Positions 1 to 7,491 of a DNA stretch of 25,564 nt are shown here, one piece after another (within the stretch, counting starts at the first letter, position 1; each line of letters begins with the position of its first letter). This DNA is from a virus, in the IMG/VR virus record IMGVR_UViG_3300036859_000582, positions 1-25,564 of that record, one strand, 5' to 3'. A model generated the notes under the pieces. It was not told the DNA's origin. It searched no databases and was given only the letters and a program-made list of their open reading frames with translations. The position numbers and the translations under genes were made by a program.

Positions 1-21
1 GTGCTTCGTCACGTACTCCAC
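1..21 (-). CDS. 5' end of a gene following the major capsid gene (partial)
   Basis: Only the first seven codons lie in the window: a GTG start at 21-19 reading V-E-Y-V-T-K-H and running off the left edge. The start is supported by a perfect AGGAGG ribosome-binding site at 33-28 with a 6-base spacer. In lambda-like genomes the position after the capsid gene usually holds a head-completion or connector protein, but the sequence here is too short to assign a function. Confidence 0.55.
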
Positions 22-36
22 GGGCAACCTCCTGGG

Positions 37-64
37 GGGGCGGCGACCTCACGGTCGCCGCCCC
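37..64 (-). promoter_or_regulatory. perfect 12-bp hairpin with GNRA-type loop after the capsid gene
   Basis: Read on the minus strand, a 12-bp perfect stem (GGGGCGGCGACC and its complement) closes a GTGA loop, which fits the GNRA tetraloop class. It sits 35 bases after the capsid stop codon and just before the AGGAGG of the next gene. There is no T-run after it, so it is not a classical rho-independent terminator. It could protect the 3' end of capsid mRNA, attenuate downstream expression or affect access to the next ribosome-binding site; this role is inference. Confidence 0.6.
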
Positions 65-99
65 TCGGGGTCACTATAAGGCTCAGGCCGCGTCCGGGT

Positions 100-1128
100 T
101 TAGAGGACGGAGGCCTTGAGCGAAGCGTTCACCCGGTGCGGCACGAGCAGCGGTGCCGACTGGGTCATGATGAACCGCCGCGCGGGGTCCTCTTCCTCCC
201 AGCTCTTCGAGAAGAAGGGCAGCGCCTGGTAGCCCGCCTTGGAATCCAGGACCGCGCCGAAGTAGCGCGCCCCGTCGAGGCCGGCCTCACCCGGGGTCGT
301 CATGATGACCGTCCCGTTGGCGAGGAACTTCTGCGTCGCGCCGGCGTCGTCCTGGTAGCGGTCCTGGTACACGAAGATGTTGAAGCCATCGATCGTGCCC
401 TTGAAGCTCCCGCCGATCTCGGTCAGGGCGCCGAGGTCGATCTCGCCGCCACGAGCATTCCGCACGTCGAGGCGGCCCTGCACCGTGGCGTGCTTGCGGA
501 ACGCCTTCCAGGCCCCGATGTCCATGACGACATCGATCGCGGCCGCGCCCGACTTGTCCACGATCAGGTCGGCCCAGTCCTGGAGGTCGTCCAGCGGGAA
601 GGACGTGCCCGCCGCGCTCCAGAGCGCGCCGCCCGCCAGCGTCACCGTGAGCGCCGCGTCGCGCGCGAAGCTCACGTTCACGGTCGGGTACTTCTCGCCC
701 GAGATCGTGACCGCACCGGCCTTGAGGATCTCGGAGGCCATCCACTCCAGCCGCCGCTGGATCATCTGCCGGTGATTCTCGAGCTCCTGGGCGATCAGGG
801 CCTGCATCCGCTGCTCGGGCGAGAGGGAGCCGGCGATGGCCTCCCCGATGACTCGCTTGAGCGGGCGCAGCGGATCGAACGCCGTCTTCGGCTTGATGTA
901 CGCGGGCTTCACCGTGTCCGTGGTGTAGCCCTGCTCCTCCACGATCTGGCCTTCGACCACGGGCGACACGAACGGCGCGAGTTTCCGCGACCGCCCGGCT
1001 TTGTCGAAGTGGATTTCCTCCGACTGCTCCGTGATTTCGACGCCGAAGTACCGGCTCGAGAGGAACCCCGACGGGATGAACAGGTTGTTCACCACGCGCG
1101 TCAGGATGTTCGTCGAGAACAGGTCCAT
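100..1128 (-). CDS. E: major capsid protein, lambda gpE family
   Basis: This encodes the main shell protein of the virion, 342 aa, almost the same length as lambda gpE (341 aa). The N-terminus (MDLFSTNILTRVVNNLF), the FVSPVVEGQ segment near residue 53, the long mid helix around residues 105-135 and the C-terminal SAPLLVPHRVNA strand are typical of the phage major capsid E family. The ATG is preceded by a perfect AGGAGG (1141-1136) with a 7-base spacer, as expected for a highly expressed gene. It follows the decoration protein gene, the same order as lambda D-E. Assignment is from recognised family features and gene order; no structure was modelled. Confidence 0.92.
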   Translation of the reverse strand: MDLFSTNILTRVVNNLFIPSGFLSSRYFGVEITEQSEEIHFDKAGRSRKLAPFVSPVVEGQIVEEQGYTTDTVKPAYIKPKTAFDPLRPLKRVIGEAIAGSLSPEQRMQALIAQELENHRQMIQRRLEWMASEILKAGAVTISGEKYPTVNVSFARDAALTVTLAGGALWSAAGTSFPLDDLQDWADLIVDKSGAAAIDVVMDIGAWKAFRKHATVQGRLDVRNARGGEIDLGALTEIGGSFKGTIDGFNIFVYQDRYQDDAGATQKFLANGTVIMTTPGEAGLDGARYFGAVLDSKAGYQALPFFSKSWEEEDPARRFIMTQSAPLLVPHRVNASLKASVL

Positions 1129-1146
1129 CGCTCTGCCTCCTGTGAC

Positions 1147-1165
1147 GCGCCCGCTTCCCGGGCGC
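1147..1165 (-). promoter_or_regulatory. hairpin 2 between decoration and capsid genes
   Basis: A perfect 7-bp GC stem (GCGCCCG paired with CGGGCGC) closes a 5-base loop. It lies just upstream of the AGGAGG of the capsid gene and next to a second perfect hairpin (1174-1196). No T-run follows. It may be an mRNA-stability or processing element, or it may tune transcription between the decoration and capsid genes. Confidence 0.5.
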
Positions 1166-1173
1166 AGGTAGTA

Positions 1174-1196
1174 GCCGCCGGCAGCTCGCCGGCGGC
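1174..1196 (-). promoter_or_regulatory. hairpin 1 between decoration and capsid genes
   Basis: A perfect 9-bp stem (GCCGCCGGC with GCCGGCGGC) closes a 5-base loop within 30 bases after the decoration-protein stop codon. Together with the hairpin at 1147-1165 it fills the 75-base gap before the capsid gene. High GC makes chance pairing easier, but two tandem perfect stems in one gap, with a third after the capsid gene, are suggestive. Confidence 0.5.
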
Positions 1197-1203
1197 CGCC
1201 GGG

Positions 1204-1575
1204 TTACGGGTTCAGCGCCTTCCGCAGCACGATGCCCTTGCCGCGCAGGCCCTCACGGACCGTGTCGACCGTGTGCGCCGCGCCGAGGGTGACCTCCGTC
1301 TCGTTGAAGCCGCCGCGGAAGTGCGCGACGGTGACCTTGTCCGCCGCCGTGGCGTCGGTCGCCTCCGCGAGAATGGCGTCGGGCGTCTGCGACCCATCGA
1401 CCGCCGCCGAGAGGGAGAGGTTGTACTTCCCGGACGCCGTGATTTTCCCGAGCAGCGCCCCGCGGGCCAGGTTCTGCCCGGTGATCAGGGTGATCTGCCG
1501 GCTCTCGAGCGGGTCCGGGCCGGTGACCAGCTTGTCCGGCGTGAACGCCGACGAGCTGTAGGAGGCAGGAGGCAT
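1204..1575 (-). CDS. D: head decoration protein, lambda gpD family
   Basis: This 123-aa protein belongs to the head decoration protein family (lambda gpD, 110 aa), which trimerises on the outside of the expanded capsid and stabilises it. Visible family features are the LITGQNLARGALLGKITASG segment (about residues 30-49), which is the conserved core, a ...GKYNLSLSAAVDGSQTPDAILA stretch with the typical late strand pattern, and the C-terminal region ending in GIVLRKAL. The ATG is preceded by a GGAGA-type ribosome-binding site. It lies between the S49 protease/scaffold gene and the capsid gene, exactly the lambda order C-Nu3-D-E. Confidence 0.9.
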   Translation of the reverse strand: MPPASYSSSAFTPDKLVTGPDPLESRQITLITGQNLARGALLGKITASGKYNLSLSAAVDGSQTPDAILAEATDATAADKVTVAHFRGGFNETEVTLGAAHTVDTVREGLRGKGIVLRKALNP

Positions 1576-1625
1576 GGTTCAGGTCTCCGTGATGGTCGCG
1601 ATCGGCTTCGCCGCGACGGTGATGG

Positions 1626-2051
1626 TCAGTTGCCCCGACCGAGCGCGGGTTGGCCCCGCATGGCGCGATGCAGCCCGATGATCTCGGCCGCGGCCGTCGC
1701 CTCGTCGGCGCCACCGGCGTCGCCGCTGATCACCGGCGCCGGGGCGTCCAGGGCGGCCTCGTCCGCACGCAGGCTGCCGAGCTTCGCCTTCGACTTCTGC
1801 TTCTGCGCTTCCGCCTGGAGCACGGCGAAAGCCTCCACCGTGGTGCCGTCCGCTTTGGCCTTCGCGGCGAGCTGCTCGTAGCTCGGCAGTGCCAGCGCAG
1901 TGATCCGCTCGATCCGTTGGCGCTCGGCTTCCGCGCCCTCGCGGCGGAGCTGCGCGGGATCGGCGACGCTGGGAACCGGGGCGGGAGCGGGGGCCGCCGC
2001 CACCGGCGGAACGGTCGGTGCGGCTGGCGTGTCGGCGTTCTGAGCTGACAT
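1626..2051 (-). CDS. Nu3: nested in-frame scaffold protein, lambda Nu3-like
   Basis: Inside the protease gene, in the same frame, an ATG at 2051-2049 (Met287 of the protease) is preceded by GAGGAG at 2064-2059 with a 7-base spacer, a strong ribosome-binding site buried in coding sequence. Translation from it gives 141 aa: an Ala/Pro-rich linker, then a charged helical stretch (about residues 30-95) rich in Glu, Arg, Lys and Gln and without a hydrophobic core, as expected of a scaffold. In lambda the scaffold Nu3 is made the same way from within C. The start signal is seen in the sequence; the role is inferred by analogy. Confidence 0.65.
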   Translation of the reverse strand: MSAQNADTPAAPTVPPVAAAPAPAPVPSVADPAQLRREGAEAERQRIERITALALPSYEQLAAKAKADGTTVEAFAVLQAEAQKQKSKAKLGSLRADEAALDAPAPVISGDAGGADEATAAAEIIGLHRAMRGQPALGRGN

Positions 2052-2909
2052 GATGGGGCTCCTCATCGGATTGTTCAGGGTTTCGCTGAACTTCTGGAGC
2101 GTGCCGCGAATCGTCCCTACCTCATCGGCCAACCGTGCGCTGACGCTCGCCTGGCCGACGAACACGCCGGCATCTGTCGCCCGCACAGCAGCGGCTGAAA
2201 GCCCGCGGTACGTGGCAACCGCGTTGACGAAGAGGTCGTAGAAGCTCGTCACGTACGAGACGAGCGCCTTCTCCTCGTCGGAGCCGGGCTTCCACGGCTG
2301 GACCTGTGACCCATCCAGCTTGCGCGCGCCGGCGGCGATCTGAATCACCTGGATGCCCTCGGCATCCAGCGCCTTGGTGACGTCGAACCGATTGAGCACC
2401 ACGCCGATCGAGCCGGTCGTCGCCTCTTGGCTCGTGAAGAACCGCTGCGTGGCGCAACCCAGCAGATAGGCTGCCGAACAGGCCTGTGCCGCGGCGATAC
2501 CCCAGATCGGCTTCTCCACCTGGCGGATCCGCTGTGCGAGGTCGAACACGCCGCCGACTTCGCCACCCGGGGAGTCGAGCCGCAGCAGGATGCCACGGAT
2601 AGAGGCATCAGCCGCCGCGGCCTCGATCTCACTCGTCAGCTGCTCGTAGCTGAGCAAGGGCGCGGAGTCGGCATCCATTTGGCCAGCCCGATTCACCAGC
2701 ACCCCGCTCACATCGATGAGCGCGATGCCATTCTCCACCTGCAGGCCTTCGCGCCGTGCGGGCCGCATCTCACCAACGCCCCGCAGGTCGGGAAGCACCA
2801 TCGTGCCCAGGATGCGGCTGGCGAGGTAGTGGGCGATGATCCGTCCCTTGGTGGGTTCGATCATCAACGGCTGATCGAAGGCGAGGGCCGCGATGTGCTG
2901 ATATCTCAC
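1626..2909 (-). CDS. C: S49-family head maturation protease, lambda gpC-like
   Basis: This is a 427-aa SppA/S49 serine protease of the phage head-maturation type (lambda gpC, 439 aa), expected to act inside the procapsid and degrade scaffold. Residues 108-120 (LLRLDSPGGEVGG) form the glycine-rich oxyanion loop. The likely nucleophile is Ser145 in QACSAAYLLG and the likely general base is Lys197 in GARKLDG; the 52-residue spacing matches lambda gpC. The C-terminal third (from about residue 287) is Ala/Pro-rich then helical and charged, like a scaffold domain, and has its own internal start (listed separately). The GTG start overlaps the portal stop codon (GTGA), implying translational coupling. 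Confidence 0.9.
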   Translation of the reverse strand: MRYQHIAALAFDQPLMIEPTKGRIIAHYLASRILGTMVLPDLRGVGEMRPARREGLQVENGIALIDVSGVLVNRAGQMDADSAPLLSYEQLTSEIEAAAADASIRGILLRLDSPGGEVGGVFDLAQRIRQVEKPIWGIAAAQACSAAYLLGCATQRFFTSQEATTGSIGVVLNRFDVTKALDAEGIQVIQIAAGARKLDGSQVQPWKPGSDEEKALVSYVTSFYDLFVNAVATYRGLSAAAVRATDAGVFVGQASVSARLADEVGTIRGTLQKFSETLNNPMRSPIMSAQNADTPAAPTVPPVAAAPAPAPVPSVADPAQLRREGAEAERQRIERITALALPSYEQLAAKAKADGTTVEAFAVLQAEAQKQKSKAKLGSLRADEAALDAPAPVISGDAGGADEATAAAEIIGLHRAMRGQPALGRGN

Positions 2910-4570
2910 GCGTTGGCCTCCGCGAGCTCGCGCTGCTCAGCGGCATCGGCGGCATCGGGTGAGTCGTCTGGGAGCGTGTCGGCAGGCGGGGCGCCGGCGG
3001 GCAGCGCCTTCGGCGCACCCGACTCGAGGCCAGCCGCGAGCCGCATCCGATGCTCCTTGGCGCGCTGGACGTGCACTTCTTCCCAGTCCATCCCCGTCAG
3101 CTCTGCGGTCTCACGCTCGACGGTGGACACGCCGATCGCGATGCGCTTCTCGGCCCCGCGCGCTTCCTTCTCGGGGTCGATCTGGCCTTGTGCGGTACCG
3201 ACCCATTCGCTCCCCAGCCAGGCCGCCCGGACGACTGGGTCGTCGAAGCCAGGGGCTTCGATCATCCCGCGCGCGATCGCTTCGACGATGACCCACTCGT
3301 AGCAGGGCTGGCAGAAATCCTGCGCAATCCACGCGCGGCGCGTGCGGTACATCTTCCACGCCTCGAGCAGCGCGGCCCGCGCGGCGGAGTAGCTGGACTG
3401 GAAGTGCTTGATCAGCACCTCGAACGGCAGCTCGAGCCCGACGCCGATCTGCCGATAGACCGAGAGCACGAACGCATCGAACACGCTGTTCGGGCGCTTG
3501 GGCTCCACGACGCTGACGTCCTCACCGGGCAGGAGCCCGACGACGCTGCCCTCGCCGAGCTTGATTTCGTCGGCCTTCAGCCCTTCGTCGGGATCGCCCG
3601 TTCCCGCGAGCTGCGCACCCGCTTCATCGGCGTCGGACTTGATGAACACGGTGAGCAGGGCGTTGATCACCGCAGCCGTGATCTCTGCCTCGGTGTAGCG
3701 GTCGAGCTGCTTCAGGGGTTCGATGACGGGGGCGAGCAACGGCACGCCGCGCACCTGCCCGGGGCGCATGCGCCGATAGACCAGCTTCGCGATGAGATCG
3801 TTCGACGTCTTGCCGCGCGCGGGGACCTGGCTCCAGTTCGTACTCTTCCGCATGAAGCCGAACGCAAAGAAGTCACCCGGGTGCGTGTTCCGGACCCAGT
3901 ACCCGGTGGGGGCGCCGTTCCCGTCGACCGCGACACCCGCCGCGAGGCGCTCGCTGTCCATCTGGAGATTGGGATTCGAGACCCGGTCGCCCTCGATCAA
4001 CTGCACCTTCGTCCCGAGCACGTCGCCCTGTCGCTCCTGGAAGCGACGCACCAGGAGCACGTCACCCGACTCCAGGGCCGAACGGAAGGCGAGATCCTGG
4101 AGCCCGGCAAACGATTGCTCGCGTGTGATGTCGCAGTTGCGGCTGCTGGCCCACGCCCAAAAGATCATCTCGACGCGACGTTCCCAGTCATTCGCCTCGT
4201 CGTCGGTCAAGCCCAGGAGGTCGCGGTCCACGTGCGCATGGAGCTGGAGCCCCGTGCCGATCACGTTGGTGACGATCGTGTTGTGCGCACCGGCGGCGAG
4301 CGGCGTGTTGCGGATGAGGTCCCGCGAACGGGCCCGCAGCGTCGGGAGGTCGAGTAGGGTGTCGGCGTTCGCGCTGCCCGCGGCAGGATTCCAGTTCCGC
4401 ATCGATCGACGATCGCTGCGGCCGCCAACGTACCCGGACATGAGCGAGATGCCGGCGCGTGCGCGCAGCCGCCGGAGGGCGGTGGCAGGGCTCAGGTACC
4501 CGATGACCCGGTCCAGCGCCGTTGGCTGGACCTGCAGATGCGCGGCGAGGTTCGAGAGATTGACGCTCAC
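2906..4570 (-). CDS. B: portal protein, lambda gpB family
   Basis: This 554-aa protein is the lambda-family portal (gpB, 533 aa), the dodecameric ring at the DNA-entry vertex that binds terminase and the head-tail connector. Recognisable features are the N-terminal Arg-rich segment followed by LRARSRDLIRNTPLAAGAHN (about residues 78-97), the VGLELPFEVLIKHFQSSYSA region (about residues 375-394) and the AALLEAWKMYRTRRAWIAQDFCQPCYEW stretch that is diagnostic of this family. A disordered Ala/Pro/Asp tail ends the protein. The GTG start overlaps the gpW stop (GTGA), and the end overlaps the protease start, so gpW, portal and protease are translationally coupled. Confidence 0.92.
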   Translation of the reverse strand: MSVNLSNLAAHLQVQPTALDRVIGYLSPATALRRLRARAGISLMSGYVGGRSDRRSMRNWNPAAGSANADTLLDLPTLRARSRDLIRNTPLAAGAHNTIVTNVIGTGLQLHAHVDRDLLGLTDDEANDWERRVEMIFWAWASSRNCDITREQSFAGLQDLAFRSALESGDVLLVRRFQERQGDVLGTKVQLIEGDRVSNPNLQMDSERLAAGVAVDGNGAPTGYWVRNTHPGDFFAFGFMRKSTNWSQVPARGKTSNDLIAKLVYRRMRPGQVRGVPLLAPVIEPLKQLDRYTEAEITAAVINALLTVFIKSDADEAGAQLAGTGDPDEGLKADEIKLGEGSVVGLLPGEDVSVVEPKRPNSVFDAFVLSVYRQIGVGLELPFEVLIKHFQSSYSAARAALLEAWKMYRTRRAWIAQDFCQPCYEWVIVEAIARGMIEAPGFDDPVVRAAWLGSEWVGTAQGQIDPEKEARGAEKRIAIGVSTVERETAELTGMDWEEVHVQRAKEHRMRLAAGLESGAPKALPAGAPPADTLPDDSPDAADAAEQRELAEANA

Positions 4571-4776
4571 TCGGGCACCACCGTCATCACACGGACGCCG
4601 CCGCGCGTTTCGCGATCGACGAGCCGACGCAGCCGCGCCTCGCGACGGTACAGTGCCGGGAGCTCCGCACGACCGAGCGTGCGGTTGTTGACGGTGACGG
4701 TCTGCCCCCGCAGCTCGATCGCTTCGATCGCGGCCTGTACCGACTCGAGCTGTTGCGTGTAGGTCTTCGTCGCCAT
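4567..4776 (-). CDS. W: head-tail connector protein, gpW-like
   Basis: This 69-aa protein has the size (lambda gpW is 68 aa), position (between large terminase and portal) and composition of gpW, the small head-completion protein needed for tail attachment. It begins MATKTYTQQLESVQAAIEAI, an amphipathic helix, followed by a short strand pair (GQTVTVNNRTL) and a second helix rich in Arg (about residues 36-56), matching the alpha-beta-beta-alpha layout of gpW. The ATG was chosen because GGGAG lies just upstream and the DNA immediately before it is a terminator hairpin (4789-4827), so the longer upstream frame is not coding. Confidence 0.8.
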   Translation of the reverse strand: MATKTYTQQLESVQAAIEAIELRGQTVTVNNRTLGRAELPALYRREARLRRLVDRETRGGVRVMTVVPE

Positions 4777-4788
4777 CGAACTCCCGGG

Positions 4789-4827
4789 AAAAGAAAAACG
4801 GGGACGATCCGCAATGGATCGCCCCCG
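4789..4827 (-). terminator. strong rho-independent terminator in the gpW leader
   Basis: Minus-strand reading gives a 12-bp stem (4827-4816 paired with 4810-4799, one G-T pair) with a 5-base ATTGC loop, followed directly by TTTTTCTTTT (4798-4789). This is a textbook intrinsic terminator. It ends only 12 bases before the gpW start codon and downstream of a promoter-like sequence, so it may both end terminase transcripts and attenuate the head operon. Confidence 0.88.
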
Positions 4828-4870
4828 TGGGCTAGACGTCGCTGTCGCACCAGGTTGGCGCGCTGCCCTT

Positions 4871-4898
4871 AATTTAGGGGTCCTGCCGTGCAGGTCAA
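4871..4898 (-). promoter_or_regulatory. sigma70-like promoter for the head operon
   Basis: Just after the terminase stop codon the minus strand reads TTGACC (4898-4893, 5 of 6 matches to the -35 consensus), a 16-base spacer and TAAATT (4876-4871, 4 of 6 to the -10 consensus). The AT-rich -10 is striking in such GC-rich DNA. Transcription would begin near 4864 and pass through about 35 bases before meeting the terminator hairpin at 4827-4789. Host sigma-factor preferences are unknown. Confidence 0.55.
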
Positions 4899-4900
4899 GC

Positions 4901-6883
4901 CTACTCGACGCCTTTCGACAGCACCCGCCGACCCCGACGCACGGCCGGGGGCGCGGCACCCTCACCCCGCTGGAGCCGTGCCGCTAGCTCGCCGAGCGAG
5001 GCACGGACGGTCGGCCCGAGGATGTAGAGCGCCGCGAGCGCATAGACGGCGCAGTCGAGCGCCTCATTCCGCTGCCCCGGACGGAGCTCCCACCGGCGCA
5101 CCGGCCGCCGGTTGATGTAGCGGATCCGGGCGGTCTCCGCCGCGAGTTGCTGGAAGTAGTCCTCCGGCAGATGCCAGGGGAAATGCACGTGCCGGGGGCC
5201 GGCGCTCAGGACGGCAAGGCGCGCAAACAGGGAATCCTTGAGGGCGTCCGTGCCGAGGGGGAAATGCCGCATCCCCGGCCAGCCCGGCATCGCCGACATC
5301 TTCCCGATCGCCTGGGCGCCGGGCACGCTGATCCCCTTGATGGAGAACACATTCATCCGCCGGCGCGCCTGGCAGAACGCATAGACCTCGTCGGTGTGGT
5401 GACCGCCCGAGTCGATGCACGTCGCGCTGATCCGGACCTTCGCCCCCGCCTCGTGGTCGAAGTCATGCCCGAGCAGGAGGTCGAGCCGATTCCAGACGTC
5501 CGCCTCGACGGGGTTCCCGACGAACACCTCGTGGTTGATCACGTAGGCTTGCTCCTCGTGGGCCCAGCCCCAGACGCTCGCCTCGAGCCGATCACCCTGG
5601 ACGTCGACGCCGCACGTGAGTACACCCACCGGCGAAGGCACATCCGCGGCCCACCGCGTACGCCGTGCCGCGAGGACCTGGTGGTCGAGCTGCATCTCGG
5701 TGTCCTCCCATTCCTCGCCAAGCACCGTGTTGACGAAGGCCTTCAACGCCCGCCGATCGCCCTGCGCGTTGATCCATTCCTCGACGAGCCGCGACCAGGT
5801 GACGAACGGCGAATAGCCTGCCCAGATGAAGTAGCCGCGCACCGTCCGGTCTGGATAGCGCGCGCGCCACTCCCCGCGCTCGAGCATGACGTTCTTGTGA
5901 TGTTCCTCGATCGACTTCCCGCAGCCGGCGGTCCGCGTGATCGTCCCGTCGGCGTGCCGCTCGTAATCGCCACACTGATAGACCACGGTCGAGGCGTCGC
6001 GTTCCTGCCATTCGAGATTGTCCCACTTGAGCGTCTGCATGTAGCCGCAGTGGGGGCAGGGCACGAAGTACTCGCGCTGATCCGACCGCTCGTGTTCACG
6101 ACTGATGCGCGAGACGCCCTTCTCGGTCGGTGTCGATTCGAGATAGATCTTCCGCGACCGGACGTTCTGCGACCGCCGGATCGCCAGGGAGAGCGGGTCG
6201 CCTTCCTTGGCCGTGCCGCCCTTGGCCTCCAGCGCGAACCCGTCCACCTCGCTGCAGAGGACGTTGGCGATCGATCGCCGGCGCAGCCCGGCGGCGGCGT
6301 TGGACCCCATGATCGCGAGCAACCCGCGCCCACCGGCGAACAGTTTCACCTGGATCGTGCTGCCCTTGGCGCGCCGGCCGCTGTCGGAGTCTCGGACCCG
6401 TCCCCGTAAGCACCGGGTGTCCCGGAGCATGGGGTCGAGCGTCTCCTTCGACCAGCCCTTCGCCTCGTCGACGGTGGGCAGCACCACCATCGTGGACCGG
6501 GGGCGGAGGTGGATCACGTAACCGAGGAAGTTGTTGAGCACCTCAGTCCCGCCAACGCGTCCGGACTTCTTGAAAACGACGCGCTCCACCCGCGGGTTGC
6601 TGAGCGAGTCCATGATCTCGGTGAGGTAGGGCACCCGGCGATTGCGCCACGGCCCGGGCTCCTCAGGGTTGTGCTCCGCGGAGACGTACCGCTCGGTTTC
6701 AGCCCATTCCGAGCAGGTGAGGTTGGGCTGCGCGGCGAAGATCCGCGCGCGCACCTCCCGCTCGACACGGCGTAGGTGGCGGTGTCCAGTGACGGTCGGT
6801 AGGCCCGCGACGATCGCGGCCGCGGTGACGGTCGCAGCGCGCCGGCGTGCAGCCCGATGGGGGTGGCGGGGAGCCACAATCAT
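4901..6883 (-). CDS. A: terminase large subunit, GpA family
   Basis: This 660-aa protein is the ATPase-nuclease motor that cuts and packages phage DNA. The N-terminal ATPase shows a GpA-type Walker A variant, KSGRVGGTE (residues 106-114), in which the lysine precedes the loop as in lambda gpA, and a Walker B VLCSEVD (208-214). A zinc-ribbon-like set of cysteines (C276, C279, C304, C321) follows. The nuclease domain begins at CGVDVQGDRLE (424-434), with the first catalytic Asp, and continues through CIDSGGHHTDEVY. The family C-terminal RNEALDCAVYALAA is present. The ATG overlaps the small-subunit stop (ATGA). The gene ends before an intergenic promoter and terminator. Confidence 0.95.
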   Translation of the reverse strand: MIVAPRHPHRAARRRAATVTAAAIVAGLPTVTGHRHLRRVEREVRARIFAAQPNLTCSEWAETERYVSAEHNPEEPGPWRNRRVPYLTEIMDSLSNPRVERVVFKKSGRVGGTEVLNNFLGYVIHLRPRSTMVVLPTVDEAKGWSKETLDPMLRDTRCLRGRVRDSDSGRRAKGSTIQVKLFAGGRGLLAIMGSNAAAGLRRRSIANVLCSEVDGFALEAKGGTAKEGDPLSLAIRRSQNVRSRKIYLESTPTEKGVSRISREHERSDQREYFVPCPHCGYMQTLKWDNLEWQERDASTVVYQCGDYERHADGTITRTAGCGKSIEEHHKNVMLERGEWRARYPDRTVRGYFIWAGYSPFVTWSRLVEEWINAQGDRRALKAFVNTVLGEEWEDTEMQLDHQVLAARRTRWAADVPSPVGVLTCGVDVQGDRLEASVWGWAHEEQAYVINHEVFVGNPVEADVWNRLDLLLGHDFDHEAGAKVRISATCIDSGGHHTDEVYAFCQARRRMNVFSIKGISVPGAQAIGKMSAMPGWPGMRHFPLGTDALKDSLFARLAVLSAGPRHVHFPWHLPEDYFQQLAAETARIRYINRRPVRRWELRPGQRNEALDCAVYALAALYILGPTVRASLGELAARLQRGEGAAPPAVRRGRRVLSKGVE

Positions 6884-7491
6884 CCGGCGGCCAGCTCCTG
6901 GTCTTCGGGCACGTCATCGCCAGCCTCGAGCTCCGCCATCTGGTCCTGCATCATGCGCCGGATGAACTCCTCGGCGCGGATCAGGTCGTCGGCACGGAGC
7001 CGTTCAGGAAAGGCAGCGAGCAGCTGCGGGGCGTACCGACCGGGCGCGTTGAGTTGATGCGCGACCATCCGCGAACAGGCAGCTTCGAACTCCTGGCGAA
7101 AGAGCGCCGCTGGCATCAGCGCGCCGCGGCGTTCGGCGACCTCCATCTCTCGCAGATCCGCGTCAGCGGCCAGCTTCCGGGCGCGCGCCTCCTCGACGGA
7201 CCCAGGGCGGACCGACGCCACCCCCTGCTGGATGAGGTTCTTGTCGCGCCACTCACGCAGCTCGGGCCACAAGAACATCCGGTCCCTACCGTGCCCAACG
7301 GTAGGCACGTCGCGGTGTTCGGCGATGTACTGCTGGAGCCGACGCGGGGTGAGACCGAGGCGGGCGGCAGCCACCGCGATCGGCAGGCGCTCACGCTCGA
7401 GGTGGCCGGTTGTAGCCGGTGCAGGACGGCGCGCGCTGCTCTTCGACCGTGGTTTCGAGCGGTGGCGCCGGTGCTGCGACCGCTTGGTCAT
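6880..7491 (-). CDS. Nu1: terminase small subunit, Nu1-like
   Basis: This 203-aa protein likely recognises the packaging site and recruits the large subunit. After a basic N-terminus (about 28 residues rich in Arg/Lys/Ser) it has a winged-helix domain (about residues 36-85: LPIAVAAARLGLTPRRLQQYI then FLWPELREWRD), like the Nu1/MerR-type fold. Next is a long helical region (EEARARKLAADADLREMEVAERRGALM) typical of Nu1-like terminases, ending in an acidic tail. It lies directly before the large subunit with a 4-base ATGA overlap. The ATG also overlaps the stop of the preceding HTH gene. Confidence 0.85.
   Translation of the reverse strand: MTKRSQHRRHRSKPRSKSSARRPAPATTGHLERERLPIAVAAARLGLTPRRLQQYIAEHRDVPTVGHGRDRMFLWPELREWRDKNLIQQGVASVRPGSVEEARARKLAADADLREMEVAERRGALMPAALFRQEFEAACSRMVAHQLNAPGRYAPQLLAAFPERLRADDLIRAEEFIRRMMQDQMAELEAGDDVPEDQELAAG

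Noticed and set aside
1-1881. A 626-codon plus-strand open frame, and other long plus-strand frames such as 3050-4357, 5147-6409, 9039-10505, 15793-17211 and 22494-23798.
   Set aside because: Each lies opposite a well-supported minus-strand gene, is rich in Arg, Gly, Pro and His, and shows no domain. They are typical high-GC shadow frames.
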